Source of the DNA: Kuschelorhynchus macadamiae | Taxonomy: Eukaryota; Arthropoda; Insecta; Coleoptera; Curculionidae | Direction: 5' to 3' | Length of the DNA: 64,000 bases | NCBI GenBank assembly: GCA_030620095.1 | Contig: JAUTXW010001351.1 | Span: forward strand, 2,542,001 to 2,606,000 | Part shown: positions 10,154 through 22,114 of the stretch, piece after piece | Layout of the letters: each line of letters opens with the position of its first letter | Position numbering within the stretch: the first letter of the stretch is position 1 | Program-made: the position numbers and the translations under genes | The notes under the pieces: model-generated | What the model was told of the DNA's origin: nothing | Seen by the model: the letters and a program-made list of their open reading frames with translations, nothing else | Database searches by the model: none

Positions 10154-12914
10154 ACGTTCTTCCGACAGAGATAGATTCCCTAATTTGCATGGGCGATCTG
10201 AATTTCGATCTGCTGGATTTTAATAACAGTAACTCTAAAAAATTCATAAATATATTTGAGACATTGGATCTATTACAAATAATCGGAGAAGCCACTAGGC
10301 ACGGTCCTACTAGCTCTAAACTGATAGATGTTATGGCTATTTCACATAACATTCCGAAATATAATGTCAAAGTTCTAAATACTAAGAATATATCGGATCA
10401 CTGCTTTATTTCGTGTCAATTACTACAAATAAAAGAGAAAATTAAGCCGTTTTTGTATACATTCCGTGACTTTAAGAACATTAACATAAATAACTTTAAT
10501 ATAGATCTGAATAACTTTAATTTTTCACACATATATATCGCCAATGACATAATCGAAAGTAGATATTTTTAATAGCATTATTCTGAGTATTTTTGATTTT
10601 TATGCTCCAATAAAAACTGTACGTATATCAAAAAATAAAGCACCATGGCTAACTAGAGCAATAAATGTTCTTAAAACTAAAAGGGATGAAGCACTGCTTA
10701 AATTTAAGAAAACCAAAAATTTAAGTGAGTGGAATTTCTATAAAACTTTGCGGAACGAGACAAACTACGCTATTAAGAAAGAGAAAAGGTCTTATCTAGA
10801 ATTCAAAATTAACAATGGTAGTAAAAACAATTTTTGGAAAGAATTGCAAAGGTTAAATGTAAATAATAAAAATAATTCTATTCTTACTGAAGATCTTTAC
10901 GATCCGCAAATAGTAAATAAGTGTTTTTTAAAATCTCAGAGTAATACTTCTCCGGATCCGCTTTTCCTTAAGTTTCTGTCCAATAATAAACTGAATGATC
11001 AATGTCCGGAATTCGAATTCAATCTAACGAGCGATAATGCTGTATATAAAGTACTTTTCTCTATAAAATTCCAAATCTGTGGGGCCAGATGCAATTAGTT
11101 CCGACATGCTTCTCTTGTGCTGTCCCAAAATAATTCCAGTTTTGACTGACATATTTAGTTTCTGCATTGTAAGTAATACATTTCCCTCGGTTTGGAAAAA
11201 GTCACACATAATACCACTCCCTAAAACTTCAAACGCTACAGAAATGAAAGATCTCAGATCAATTAGCATTTTTTATGTTCTCTCCGAGGCGTTGGAGAAA
11301 ATCATTGGAGGTCAAATTAGAGTCCTTACCGATAGAAATGGCATACTCCCAGAACATCAATCGGTGTTCCGTAAAAATCACAGCTGTATAACAGCTCTAG
11401 CCAAAGTCACCGACGATATTCTTATTGAAAATGATAAAAATAACTTAACAATACTCATACTGTTAGACTACTCGAAGGCATTTGATTTGATCAACCATTC
11501 GCTTTTGTTAAATCTCCTACACTATCTGGGATTCTCAGCGGGCGCTATTTCGTTATTTTCCAACTACCTACTTAATAGATCTCAAGCAGTTAGAATGCGC
11601 AAAGGTATGTCAAACTTTGCACATGTTGTGAGTGGAGTTCCCCAGGGTTCTGTTTTGGGACCACTTTTGTTTACTCTGTTTACGTCACAGTTTTGTACGG
11701 TTCTTCGGCATTGTAAATCCCACTTTTATGCAGACGATACGCAAATTTACTTCTCTTTCCAAGCAAAAGATCTCCATGCTTCATGTGCTCTGATTAATCA
11801 AGACTTAGAATCACTTTATAATATTTCAACAAAATACTGTTTAAAGCTTAACCCCTCCAAATCTCAAGTGATGTTATTTGGTAGGGCAGCTGCTCGCTCC
11901 AGTTGTTTAAATAGTGTCAGTGTTATTCTTAACAATGAAAGGCTTCACCTCACTGACCAAGTAAAAATTCTGGGAGTCGTTATAGATTTTAGGCTCAAAT
12001 TTTCATATACCAATATTGTTAAAAAAGCATTTTATAATCTAAGACTCATTTACTCCATACGCCATTTGCTGAATAAAAAATTTCGTATATTGCTATGTGA
12101 TTCGTTGGTATTATCTCTCCTTAATTATGGAGATATGGTGTATGGTCCGAATTTGCTTTGTGCTGATGCCCGTAAAGTCCAGCTTATTCAGAATGCCTGC
12201 GTTCGGCTAATTTGTGGCTTGCAAAGGAGGGATCAAATTACCGCTCATTTGAATAATATTAGTTGGCTAGTGATGGGGAAAAGAAGAACTCTACATTATC
12301 TAGTTTTCCTTCACAAAGTAATAACAACACAAAAACCTCCCTATTTGTATCGAAAGCTTAGATTCAGAACATCAATCCACAACTTAAACATCAGATTCAC
12401 AACAACATGCTAACTCCGCCTCAGTACAAAACCTCTCAATTTCGGGGGATCATTTTCATATAACGTAACTAAGCTATACAATAGGGTTCCTGATTCCATC
12501 AAATCGTTTAGTGTCTGTAGTTTTAAGCAAAAGATTAAGCATATGCTTCTAAGTAATCATATCTGAATTCGAACGAAAGTATTAGCGTACAACTTAGGCA
12601 TTAATGAACTTCTGTATTAACTATTTTTCTCTTTATTTATATTTAACTATTGTGTCTTTTGTTTTAAATATTACGTGTTTAAATATATTCTTAGGTATCG
12701 TTGTTTACTTTTAGACACACTGGTCATATGCTAATGCGTTTTTTTTTGTTTTAATTAATATTATTCTGGGTTGAGTATAAGAGCGCTGCTCACTGGCTTG
12801 CCAGATGAGTGCGAACTCTGCCTTTGTCGATATTTTATTTTAAATTGTTATTATTAATTTTATTAACATTGTATCTTGTCGACAATAAAAGCATTTATTA
12901 TTATTATTATTATA

Positions 12915-13856
12915 AAAGAATCACACAACATTTTGGTATTCGCTGTGTTTTCTATGGGCGCACTAGTGCGCAAAAGATATTGCTGAATGTTTTTATCCGC
13001 AAAGAAATAATTAGTTTTTCTAGTTCTTTGTTAGTATTTTGTTTTGAATAATTTGTTTTTAAATTTAGTGTCTCATTATTTATTTCTATAAATGTTTACT
13101 CTCGTGGAAAAAGTAAGGATGTCTTCTTCGCTGCATCCAACGTGCGAGCAAGACATACTTTGAGCTCTAGTTAGGAAATATACTATTTATAGATGCTTCA
13201 CTTTTCGATCATAGCTATTCTTTTACCTATTCATAATTATATGACTCGTTCCTTAATCCGCAAACCTAGTACTCAGTCGTTTAGCTTTCGCGGTCTATTG
13301 ACTGTTAAAAAAAGAGCCTAGAGCAGATTTTAAAACAGGAATTAATACCAAAATTAAAATAAAAATACTGGTAAGATAGGTCCAATTAAAAAAATGTTTA
13401 AATTAATTTGCTTACCCTTTCTAATTTTAGTTTTTTTTGCACCTACGCTGGTAGATTTTGGGAGGCTAAGCATGATTATGAAGTAATTTTTGACGACTTT
13501 CGGTTTTTTAAGTTATTCATTATCAATATCTAAAATGTGTTGCTAGTATTTATCTTTTCTTTTAACCAGTATTTGATTTTAATATATAACAAATATGTAA
13601 AAAATCACAATAAAAATACACAGAGTATAGGTGTTTTTTAATTGTGTCGTTATTTTATACAAAATATTGTGATAACAAATATAAACATATTATTCGTAAT
13701 CAGCGCCCCAAAATCTAACAGTGTGTCAACATCTTTAAAATCAGTTAGGTTTTTTATTATAGTTACCGTAAAAATGTGTATGGTTAAACAAACAGATCAA
13801 CTAAAATTAATACAATTCTGTATTTATATCCCCACGATAATTCCAATGTAAGTAAA
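12915..13856. other. No gene seen
   Basis: Unique AT-rich sequence after the LINE tail. An AATAAA on the minus strand (TTTATT at about 13754) could serve the minus-strand ORF at 13857-14189. Confidence 0.4.
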
Positions 13857-14189
13857 TTATTTCTTATTGCTATCTTCCTCATTTATTTTGTCTAACTGTT
13901 TCTCCAGCTTCTCTTTCTCTTTTTTAAGCACTTCTTTAATTACGTTCTTTTTCTCTTTCTCAATTTTCTTCTTCAGTTCATTAATTAGTTCCTGAGTAAG
14001 TTTCCTCATATATTCATTTTCAAATGCAGTGCCTCGTTTTTTAAATGCATCTTCTTCATCTAGTCGATAGTTTACAGGTGATTTATCAAAGATCTTATTA
14101 ATATACTGGGCCATATTTAGAGTTCTGGAGGACTTCCATAACGCCCACGGGTTATATTTCCCCCGTAAACTTTTAGGTAATTTTGACAT
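13857..14189 (-). CDS. Hypothetical charged coiled-coil protein, 110 aa
   Basis: A single ATG-to-TAA frame with non-random composition. Residues about 1-55 are mixed and hydrophilic (KSLRGKYNPWALWKSS, then a DEEDAFKKRGTAFENEY block). Residues about 60-110 are strongly Lys/Glu-rich with a heptad-like pattern (LINELKKKIEKEKK, EKEKLEKQLDKI), predicting a coiled coil. A minus-strand AATAAA lies about 100 bases after the stop. Base composition is richer than in neighbouring noncoding DNA. I see no repeat at its borders. It resembles small mitochondrial or assembly-type proteins in general style, but I do not recognise the family and assign no function. It may be an intronless gene or one exon. Confidence 0.5.
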   Translation of the reverse strand: MSKLPKSLRGKYNPWALWKSSRTLNMAQYINKIFDKSPVNYRLDEEDAFKKRGTAFENEYMRKLTQELINELKKKIEKEKKNVIKEVLKKEKEKLEKQLDKINEEDSNKK

Positions 14190-16447
14190 TCTGTTTACAT
14201 CCAGCTACTGTCTTGATGACATAAATAGTATGTTTTCGATTTGAATGTTATAAGTTCAGTTTTTAAACTCTGAATTTAACTGATCGATTTTCTGTGCTAA
14301 ATGTGGATAATTTGCCAGTGATACAGCAACGAACCGCATTAAAATTATTATACATATGTTATTACGATTACAAGCACAATATACAAATATACGGTTAATA
14401 TAAATGGTAATTATTTCCTTTTTTACACCATCGCCGATTTTGATGATTTTTTTCACATAGGTGGATTTTGAAGTTCTTATCACGAATCCAAAGTCAATTT
14501 TTTTCGGCCTCGTTTCGTTTTTGAGTTATTCATCCTCAAAATTTCTAAACCGAATTTAATATTTTTCTTTCTTCTTTTTTTTTTGAAAATTCGGTGGTTC
14601 TGTATGAAACCACTACAATCAATTAAAAAAACACAAAAACCCATCTCGGCATGGGATTCTCAATAAACAGCCGTACTTCTTATTTTTTGAACCAGTATTT
14701 TTTCCTTCATGTTGGCATCTTGACATCATGAAAAACCATCGAGATACAACTTTAAAGAGAATTAATTAATACCAACTAATTATGAATACTTTTGCTACAG
14801 ACATACAATTAATTATGAACACTTTTGTTACATACATAGGTGGATCGTATCGTCTGACCATTCGTGATTTTATCAAAAAGTCATTCGCGAAAAGCAACAA
14901 ATTTTTATACCAGCCGAAAATTTTGCCGACAAAATTTCTTCTCTTGTGATTTTATATATGACAAAATTTTCTTTCTTGTAGTGTTATATGTGATAATTTA
15001 AAAAATGTTTTATAAGCTCTGTACAAAAAACTACCACGTTAAAAAGTCATTGAAAAAAAACAAGAAAAAAACCACCAAAAGACAAACAATTTTTATAACA
15101 AAATTATTTATCTGAAAATTAAGTATAAAAGTTGTCCACCAAACTGTTAAAATTAGATTTTTTTTGTGTAAGACGGAACAATAGTTGAACACGTAGGTAA
15201 AACATCCTATCCAATAAAATCTGTCAAAAAGGTCTTTTTAAAGTACTAATTTACACATCAAATTTCATTATAATCGCTAAGGCAATACGTTTTTACTCAA
15301 AATAATAAGATTTCTTTTAAACTTTATCGTTCGATAACACCCTAACCAAGCATTGTCGGACTAAGGTAAGTTATCTTAAATCGCACTATTTTATTTCAGG
15401 ATTAAGCGCTCTATTTGTGATATTATGTTGTGCAGATGTTTGGTGGCATTTTGAAAAATTACCCTTACAATTATGAAATCAATTTGAATAAGTCATCTTA
15501 ATACTGATTTTTTAAAACATTTATGCTGACATTTTGTTTTGTCATACTGAATTCGTACCCAAATTTTACTACAAGTTTGAGTTTGAAAAATGGTTATTTT
15601 TTAGTGGACGCTCCCTGGTTGTCCATGGTATGGACGCCAGATCGTATGTAGCAATCTCAGTTCGACATTTCTGACGTTAATACATTTAAAATATCGTAAC
15701 GATGAATGCAAATAATGTAACAAACCAAATAGACGGTGTACTGCTATTTTCTTTATTTCAACTTTTCTTTGGAAATTTGAGATAGCGAAAATAACAATAA
15801 AACAAAAAATATTAAATATAAATTATTTACCTTCAATGTATTTTAAGTTTAAAATTTGTTCGTCCCATTTTATATGACGGATCAATGTTCACATACCACC
15901 TACCATCCAAAAATCTATGTCAAGAAGAGCCCTTTTACAGTAATAATTCACGTACCTAAAATATTAAGATTTTTTTTTAATTTTGATTTTCATTTAGGTC
16001 TCAGGAATACGTGGTAACATTTTATAATGGGCCCAGAGACACTCATATTACAGGCTATAGGGGAAACATTATAATAGCAAAAAAAATCGAAAAATAATAA
16101 TATTAGTTGGGTTTTTTCGACATTTTAGAGTCCCTAGAACACAAGAAACATATTTTTAGGAATACAAAATTATGATGTCTGTACGATGTATGTGTATATT
16201 GGATAGCAAATTCATATAAAATGTGTACCAAAAATAGTCTACATCTGCCTTGCGGGGATTATTTTGGAAACGCATAAACTGATATCAGTTAAATAGGTGA
16301 AGTAAATGTTTGACATACAAAATTGTCAAAGTCATTGGCGTAGAAACTTGATCTATTTGGATTACTAAAAAAAATAATACAATGTTCCGGAAAATAGCAA
16401 AATACATCAAATTTATTTAATTTTTTTTATATAAGATATTTTTTACA
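14190..16447. other. Unique AT-rich DNA, no gene seen
   Basis: No ORF, RNA or transposon end could be supported. An AAGGTAAGTTA splice-donor-like string at about 15362 has no recognisable coding sequence before it. Confidence 0.45.
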
Positions 16448-16514
16448 AATAATGAGACAGACAGGGGAATGAAAAAAGCCCTAAAATAATGAGACAGACA
16501 GGGGAATGAAAACG
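16448..16514 (+). repeat. Two-copy direct duplication, about 28 bp
   Basis: AATAATGAGACAGACAGGGG followed by AATGAAAA occurs at 16449 and again at 16483, a perfect short tandem duplication with a 5-6 base spacer. Confidence 0.85.
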
Positions 16515-17359
16515 AAAACTATTTGTATTTTAAAAGCATTTAGCATTTTACATAAACGGTAAAACACGTACAATTCCGATCGATGTGAACACGCTAATAA
16601 AAAAGTTTATTTATATTTATTATTTTGAACTAAATTTTAAATTGACATTTCATTAATTGCGTGTGCGCCGTCACTACGTGTCAACTGAGCTTGCGGGGAT
16701 GACTATTGAACCATCGTTTTTGATCTTATATGAGTGATTTTCGATGTTTTTGACGGTTAACCCATAGTGTTTCTACCAGAAACATTTGTCAAATTCTTGC
16801 AGAGTGAATGTTAACTAAAAGGTTAGGTTCAGCATTGCGTTCGTTCAACGTTTGAAGGCGTTCGGCGGATTATCCGAGCAAAGCATTGATGCGCTTCCAA
16901 TGCGTGGGACAAACTGAAATACAGAACGAAGCTAGATCAGCAAGTAGAATTAAAGAGATTGTTGTAGCGCTAGCGCTTATACCTATGCTTTGCGGATTGC
17001 CGCAAGAATATTTAATTAAGATGGATATTAGAGTTTGTCGTATTTTACTCCGTGTTCTACGGGGTGTTTGACTTTTTTTGTGCATTTTTAAATGACTTGT
17101 GGTTTGTATGGTTAATTATTGTTTTGTGTGTTAGCCCTCGTCTAGGAAATATCGACGTCAGCATCTGGACCCATAATTCTAGAGTTTCGAATTTTTGTTT
17201 TGGCAAATTTCGAGACAAAAAAGATTGAACCTTCCCTCCATACCAAATAAAATATAATTTAACAATTCCATGTTATAATTAAAACGGAAAAACGAGCACG
17301 TAAATGTCACCGTGCTAATCATCAGTTAGTATTATTCGTAAGCATCCTACGTTTTTTTT
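16515..17359. other. Partly GC-richer DNA, no recognised gene
   Basis: Around 16850-17080 composition is less AT-rich and short ORFs overlap on both strands. Neither translation shows a motif I recognise, and frames are short (60-70 codons). It could be a decayed transposon. Confidence 0.35.
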
Positions 17360-17570
17360 TCACGGTCGGGAGGAGACGAGGCAACAGCGTCATCTGGCCT
17401 TCATCATCAAGCAGGCTATCGCGTCGCAGGCGCGACGCGTAAGTGGTCCGAATGACGTCAGAGAAACCGGGAAACCACGTGCTGTTCGCAATGATCCTTG
17501 CGTTGCGGACATGCGCGCCGACTCTCCAGTGCGGATGGCGTGTTCGGGTTCTTGCTCTTTTGTTAATATG
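17360..17570. promoter_or_regulatory. GC-rich, CpG-rich patch with CRE and E-box
   Basis: A local island of GC and CpG in very AT-rich surroundings. It holds a perfect CRE palindrome TGACGTCA (17453-17460), an E-box CACGTG (17476-17481) and a perfect inverted repeat GCGTCGC/GCGACGC (17421-17438). This could be the promoter or 5' UTR exon of a gene whose coding part lies elsewhere. No coding exon was identified next to it. Confidence 0.35.
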
Positions 17571-18621
17571 AGCGTCATATTGTTAGACACAGGCCGGAAA
17601 ATTATTAGCTTAAATTTGCGGATAATAAATGCATGTAAAAAATTGTTCATTCATGTTCATAGGTTGGACAATTTGGTAAAGATTACTACTATATCTGAAA
17701 AACTTTAAAATGAGCAGAAAGCAGACAGTAACTCACACATGTATAGGGTGGCTCACCGTTATATGCAGAATTTTAACCAACCAACAAAAGAACTCAGTTT
17801 CCAGTTTGTTTTTTTTTTTGGTAAACGGCGAATCGGTGGTGCACAAATTAAAGAATGGAAGAAATAGAAGATGTCTTTCCTTGTATGCGATTCTGCTATA
17901 ACAAGACTTCGACTTGGGAATTTGGCAAATTGACTGCCGGGGCGTAAATACATTCCTTACATGATACAGCTACGCTTGTTTATGTAATGAAGGTCAACAA
18001 GTCATAGTATATAAAGCTATACAAACCACGCTTTGTTTACTACAGTACAGACATTTTTCTGTAATGCAGTAACTTTTCTATTTCATATTTGGCGTTAATG
18101 TAACCTAACCTAACCTATTTCTGTATAGCGGTAAGCAATGAAATTGAAATAATGGCCCAAGGATAATTGCAATATTTATAATTAGACATAGGTTATAAGT
18201 TTTCGTTTTAGAACATGCGGGGAAAATACTTAAACATAATCCAATACCTCTTGTGCAAACTTAGTAAAATAGTAAATAGTAATAATATTAAGAAACCATT
18301 GTGCATTAAAAAAAATATTACTAAGGTAGATAATACTTTATTTAATGGAGCAAAAATGACTTATGTAATATAAAAATCTATTAATGATTTCAAGTTTCAA
18401 ATTGAATTTTAAATTATTATTTTCATTTTAATATGTATTATTATTTTATAATATTGAATTGTCATCGAACTTACCATTGTATGCAAAATTTTACCTCAAT
18501 CGAACATCAATAAGTGTAGAACTATATCGATTAACAAAATTTGATTGTTAGAATAATGGTTACATATTTACGTACTAATAGCGCTAAACTTTCTTATCCG
18601 ATCATCGCACCATTTTATATA
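17571..18621. other. No gene seen
   Basis: AT-rich sequence. A short CCTAACCTAACCTA run occurs at about 18102, a three-unit match to the insect telomere motif; it is too short to be meaningful alone. Confidence 0.4.
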
Positions 18622-19210
18622 ATAACTTCCCTCGTAAAAGGGAAGTATTGTAATCGTGAAAAAATTACCCTCCGAGATTCTCTCAGATCTTTACGTTTCA
18701 GGGTCCATAGGACATGTTTTCCGAATTTGGTCGGTCTATCGGTCTGTCTGTCTGTCGGTCTGTCTCTTCGCGGCCGGCTAGCGAAAAAATTACTTGTCAC
18801 TTCAACTTTTCGTCAAAAATTAAGGTTCATATGAGGATGACCTAATACCATTTTTGATGAAAATCCAATATGGCAAAACAAAATGGCGGCCTAGTCAAAT
18901 GTTAAAAAAAAATTACTAAAAAACTACGAATCTAATTTATTATATATCTAATTTATATTGTGGTACAAAGATGAAGTAATCAAACTGTGGTATTCATTCA
19001 AGATGGCAGACCAAAATGCCGGCCAAATAAAATATTTATAATAGAGAAAAAATCACCCTATCTCTGTTTTATAAATTCCGTCAGTCTATCTGTCGCTTTG
19101 TCTGTCTATCAATTCGCAGCATAACTTAAAAGCTGTTCATCAGACTTCAAATTTTAGTTAAAATTAAGACTCATATGGAGATCACCTGGTAATATTTTGG
19201 TATTATTCAA
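18622..19210 (+). repeat. Interspersed repeat family R1, copy C (3'-truncated)
   Basis: Opens with the palindromic ACTTCCCTCGTAAAAGGGAAGT (stem ACTTCCC/GGGAAGT), then TGTAATCGTG, CACCCT-like sequence, AGGGTCC, six GTCTGTC-type units and GCGGC. Two to three GATGGC/AAAATGGCGGCC subrepeats follow before it loses similarity at about 19210. The palindromic opening may be the true terminus of the family. Confidence 0.75.
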
Positions 19211-19663
19211 TATTAAGCGTTGAGAGTTTTTTTGAGAAATGGATGGGTAAGAATATGTCCAAAATATTAATATAGAACCACAGTGGATTCACAAAAAGCA
19301 TATATTGTTATGATTGGGCTTTACCATATATGTAAAAGTCAATTTATAGAATCCTAAAAATGAATATTATAAATAGGAGTAAGCGGCATGGTTCATTGAT
19401 GTCAATATCAAACGCTTTACAAACTGAAAACTCAAAAATTGAAAAAAGAAAATAAAAAAGTTGAAACTAAAAAATCATTCTCTGGGTCCCTTGAACTTTA
19501 CAAGCCAAAATGATTTGCTTCAGTACTTGCTATTTTTAAATGATAAAGACACACCATGTGAAAGTCTGGATAATTTAGAGGTAAGGAAAACCGTAGGTTC
19601 ATTTTTTAAAAATCTTTCACCTGGTTTTCCATGTATTTATAGGGGCAATACTACATGAAGGGT
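19211..19663. other. No feature seen
   Basis: AT-rich spacer. A 65-codon ORF (19461-19658) has no recognisable motif. Confidence 0.4.
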
Positions 19664-20300
19664 GAGTAGCGAGTCTGCTAAGTGGCACCCACATTTCGCA
19701 ATTTTTTTAATTTTTACCAAGCTACATATTGACGGTTACTTTTATAATACAGGGTGGTTCAACAACGCGGGGGGAGGTCTAACCTAAATTTTTAAATGAA
19801 AAACTACCTTTTATGTTTTATTTATATATTTCCTATGAAATGATGAACAATTTTTGTATTACATAGGATATAGCTGAATACGATGTTTTTAAACTATTCA
19901 TATTTGAAAATTTTAAATTAGTCTTAATAATTATAATAATTTTTTTCGGAGTTGATTTTATATTTCCACAATTATTTGTTATCGTTTCTGTCTTTTCGGA
20001 AATAACACGTATAATACGCGTTTCTTTCCAAATGGTGATAGTCAAAAATATCCAGCGATCACTGTTTCAGAGTTGAATTTACATATCATATAGTATAAAA
20101 GTTGTTCAAAACTTTACGGGAGTCTAAAAATGAAAATGAAACTAGGTTTCTGTTTCGGCCTTTAGACCACGCCCAGTGTTTTTGAAACACCTTGTATGAA
20201 GTAATGAAGCTTGTTAGAAATCAAAAATGTTTTGTATTTGATATTATTCGCTAGTCCTAAGAAATAAAAGAGTGCTACCACTTGGCAGACTCGTGCTTTA
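19664..20300. mobile_element. Foldback (long-TIR) non-autonomous element, about 0.63 kb
   Basis: The left arm GAGTCTGCTAAGTGG (19671) pairs with CCACTTGGCAGACTC (20278). Inverted similarity continues inward through an ACCAAGCTACAT / AACAAGCTTCAT block and a TACAGGGTGGTTCAA / TACAAGGTGTTTCAA block to about 130 bases per arm. The middle is AT-rich and non-coding. Inner ACAGGGTG motifs resemble Tc1/mariner ends, so an alternative reading is a 445-bp mariner MITE (19750-20194) nested in an outer pair of repeats. Confidence 0.55.
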
Positions 20301-20892
20301 CATTCATATAAATTTAGAATACATGTCAATCACCAACATATCTAAATCCTAGCTAACTTTAAGCTCTATAATTTTCTTTCGAATGAATTTAAACCAAGTA
20401 AGTCAATGAACTCTACTATTCTCTTAGATACTTTTGTGAAGTCCGAAAATGGGTTCTGGACAATAGAGAATAAATAATTTTGTTAGGGAACTTTTATATG
20501 TGTGTGTGTGTGCTCGATTTTCTTATGAAAAATGTTTATACGATTTTATCATTTATTGTTAGAAATAGAATAATTACACCTACTTACTTCCCTTTTTTTA
20601 ATGAGAAACTATAGTTTTATAGTTATAGTTTTGGCCATCTGACAGTGACAGTGTAGAAGTCGTAAATCCGGCTTGAGATTTTCACTCTTGAATTTCGTAT
20701 TTTTATGGAAGGAAATGGGATATATTTTGGTATGGTTGTATAGTTGTACCAAATATATTATATATGTATTTTTTTTAATACCTGTATCTTCCCCCTTTCG
20801 ATAACTAACTGTTAGAACAGCTCGATCCTTGGTGAAATTGTAAAATAATAATTTGAAACATTTTTCTTTTTCAAAATTTTTTGAGATATGAT
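20301..20892. other. No gene seen
   Basis: AT-rich, with a short GT run (about 20500). A 118-codon minus-strand ORF overlaps the next repeat and shows no convincing domain. Confidence 0.4.
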
Positions 20893-22112
20893 TTTTTACT
20901 CTCTCGTAAAGGAAAATATTGCAATCGTGAAAACTCACCCTGGAGATTGTTTTATACCTTTGCATTTCAGGGTCCCTAGATTCCTGTTTGCGGCATACCT
21001 AAAAAACTACTTATCCCATTGACTTAGTCAAAAATTAAGGATCGTATGGGAATGACCTGGTAACATTTTGGTAAAAATCTAAGTTGGCAAAACAAAATGG
21101 CGGCCTAGTAAAATGTTAAAAACATTATTACGAAAAAACTACTTAACCAATTTACCTCAATTTTTGCACAAAAATCAAATAATATGTGGAAATCAACTGG
21201 TGAAATTTTGGTAGAAATTCAAGATGGCGAAACAAAATGGTGTCTTAATAAATATTTAAAAATTCAGCCTGAAAAAACTACATAATTGATTGATTTCAAA
21301 TTTTGTACACTAATTAGCTACGGTATAGAGGTGAACTGGTAAGATTATGGTACGAATTTAAATAAAATGTTTGTAATCCTGAAAAAGATCTCTAGGTTTT
21401 ACATACCTGCAAATACAACAAAAAATATATTTTATCAATTCCATCTGTCTATTTGCTTATCTGCCAGTTTACAACATAACTTAAAAGCTACTTAACCTAT
21501 TGACTTCATATTTCGGGCGAACATGAAAGGTCATATGGGCATGAGCCTGTGAAATGTTAAAAAAAATATTACTAAAAAACTAATATCCAGTTTACCACAA
21601 ATTTTGCATAAAAATCCGGGGTTACATAAAAATGAACTGGTAATATTTTGGTATGAATCCAAGATGGCTAAACAAAATGGCGCCCAAATAAAATATTTAA
21701 AAAATCAGCCTGAAAAAAAAACTACTTATAAAATTAATTTAAAATTTTGTCCAGGCATTGAGAGTGTTATAGATATAAACTGGTAAAGTTGTTGTGGTAG
21801 GTAATAATTCAAAATGTTTAAAAAAAACAACATAAAAATCTTCAATTATCTTTAATTTTGCATTAAATGTGGCAGGGATAAACTGGTAGCAATTCAACAG
21901 AATGGAACAAAATGTGGGAGTATGGCAATGTAAAAACTACCTACTTATTCAATTTATTTTAAATTATGCCCAAAAATCAAGTGTGGCGTAGATAAAAAAC
22001 TGATAAAATATTGGTAGGAATCCAATATGGTAGAACAAAATAGTGCCCAATATAAATGTTCGAAAAGACAGTTACTAAATGACTATGTACCGAACTAAAT
22101 TGGATCACACTT
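20893..22112 (+). repeat. Interspersed repeat family R1, copy D (near full length)
   Basis: Same order as copy B: TCTCGTAAAGG, TGCAATCGTG, CACCCTGGAG, AGGGTCCC, then about six subrepeats (GGTAA-ATTTTGGTA, AAGATGGC, ACAAAATGG, AAAACTACTTA, TTTTGCA) at about 21058, 21200, 21340, 21640, 21885 and 22000. It ends TGTACCGAACTAAATTGGATC (about 22090-22110). The shared end with copies B and E defines the family's 3' boundary. Confidence 0.75.
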
Positions 22113-22114
22113 TA

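Larger units (their letters stand above)
8898..10158 (-). mobile_element. 5'-truncated LINE inserted in reverse inside ORF2 of the outer LINE
   Basis: Minus-strand LINE, about 1.26 kb, covering the RT C-terminus and 3' UTR and ending at the low-coordinate side in a GAATTT-unit tail (TTCAAATTCAAATTC on the plus strand, about 8912-8935). ACGTT flanks both sides (8893-8897 and 10154-10158), a short candidate target duplication. Removing the insert brings the host ORF2 from ...ENVLSTL to LPTEIDSLICMGD, which proves the nesting. A 28-base A run (plus strand, about 9313-9341) lies in its 3' UTR. Confidence 0.85.
8512..12566 (+). pseudogene. LINE ORF2: endonuclease plus reverse transcriptase, interrupted
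   Basis: The endonuclease starts at ATG 8512 with HVNARSL, VSETWL and a GRGGGVAIY block, and breaks at about 8897. It resumes at about 10159 with MGDLNFDLLD and ISDHCF, the conserved D-N and S-D-H sites. A frame change follows at about 10570 and another at about 11080. From 11079 the RT frame carries LLDYSKAFD, GVPQGSVLGPLLFTLF and YADDTQIY (palm catalytic Asp pair) and the thumb region. A TAA at 12411-12413 is followed in the same frame by the usual C-terminal block (TKLYNRVPDSI) to TGA 12566. The domain content is complete, but at least two frameshifts, a stop and a 1.26-kb insertion make it inactive. Confidence 0.85.
7736..12914 (+). mobile_element. Non-LTR retrotransposon (CR1/Jockey-like group), two ORFs, interrupted
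   Basis: A plus-strand LINE made of an ORF1 remnant (7779-8048), an ORF2 with an AP-type endonuclease and a reverse transcriptase, a 3' UTR and a (TTA)n tail ending about 12914. ORF2 is split by a second LINE (8898-10158) and carries frameshifts. No RNase H domain is seen after the RT, and the tail is a short microsatellite rather than poly(A). The 5' boundary is a guess and no target duplication was identified. Group assignment is by general motif style only. Confidence 0.8.

Noticed and set aside
15350..15375. AAGGTAAGTTA as a splice donor of an unseen gene
   Set aside because: No open frame or recognisable exon precedes it.
18100..18118. CCTAACCTAACCTA run as a telomeric or interstitial telomere repeat
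   Set aside because: Only three units; too short to separate from chance in an insect genome.
19750..20194. TA-flanked 445-bp mariner MITE as a separate element
   Set aside because: Inverted pairing continues outside its ends, so the larger foldback element explains it better; kept only as an alternative.
20609..20965. 118-codon minus-strand ORF
   Set aside because: It overlaps interspersed repeat copy D, has no domain and shows AT-driven composition.
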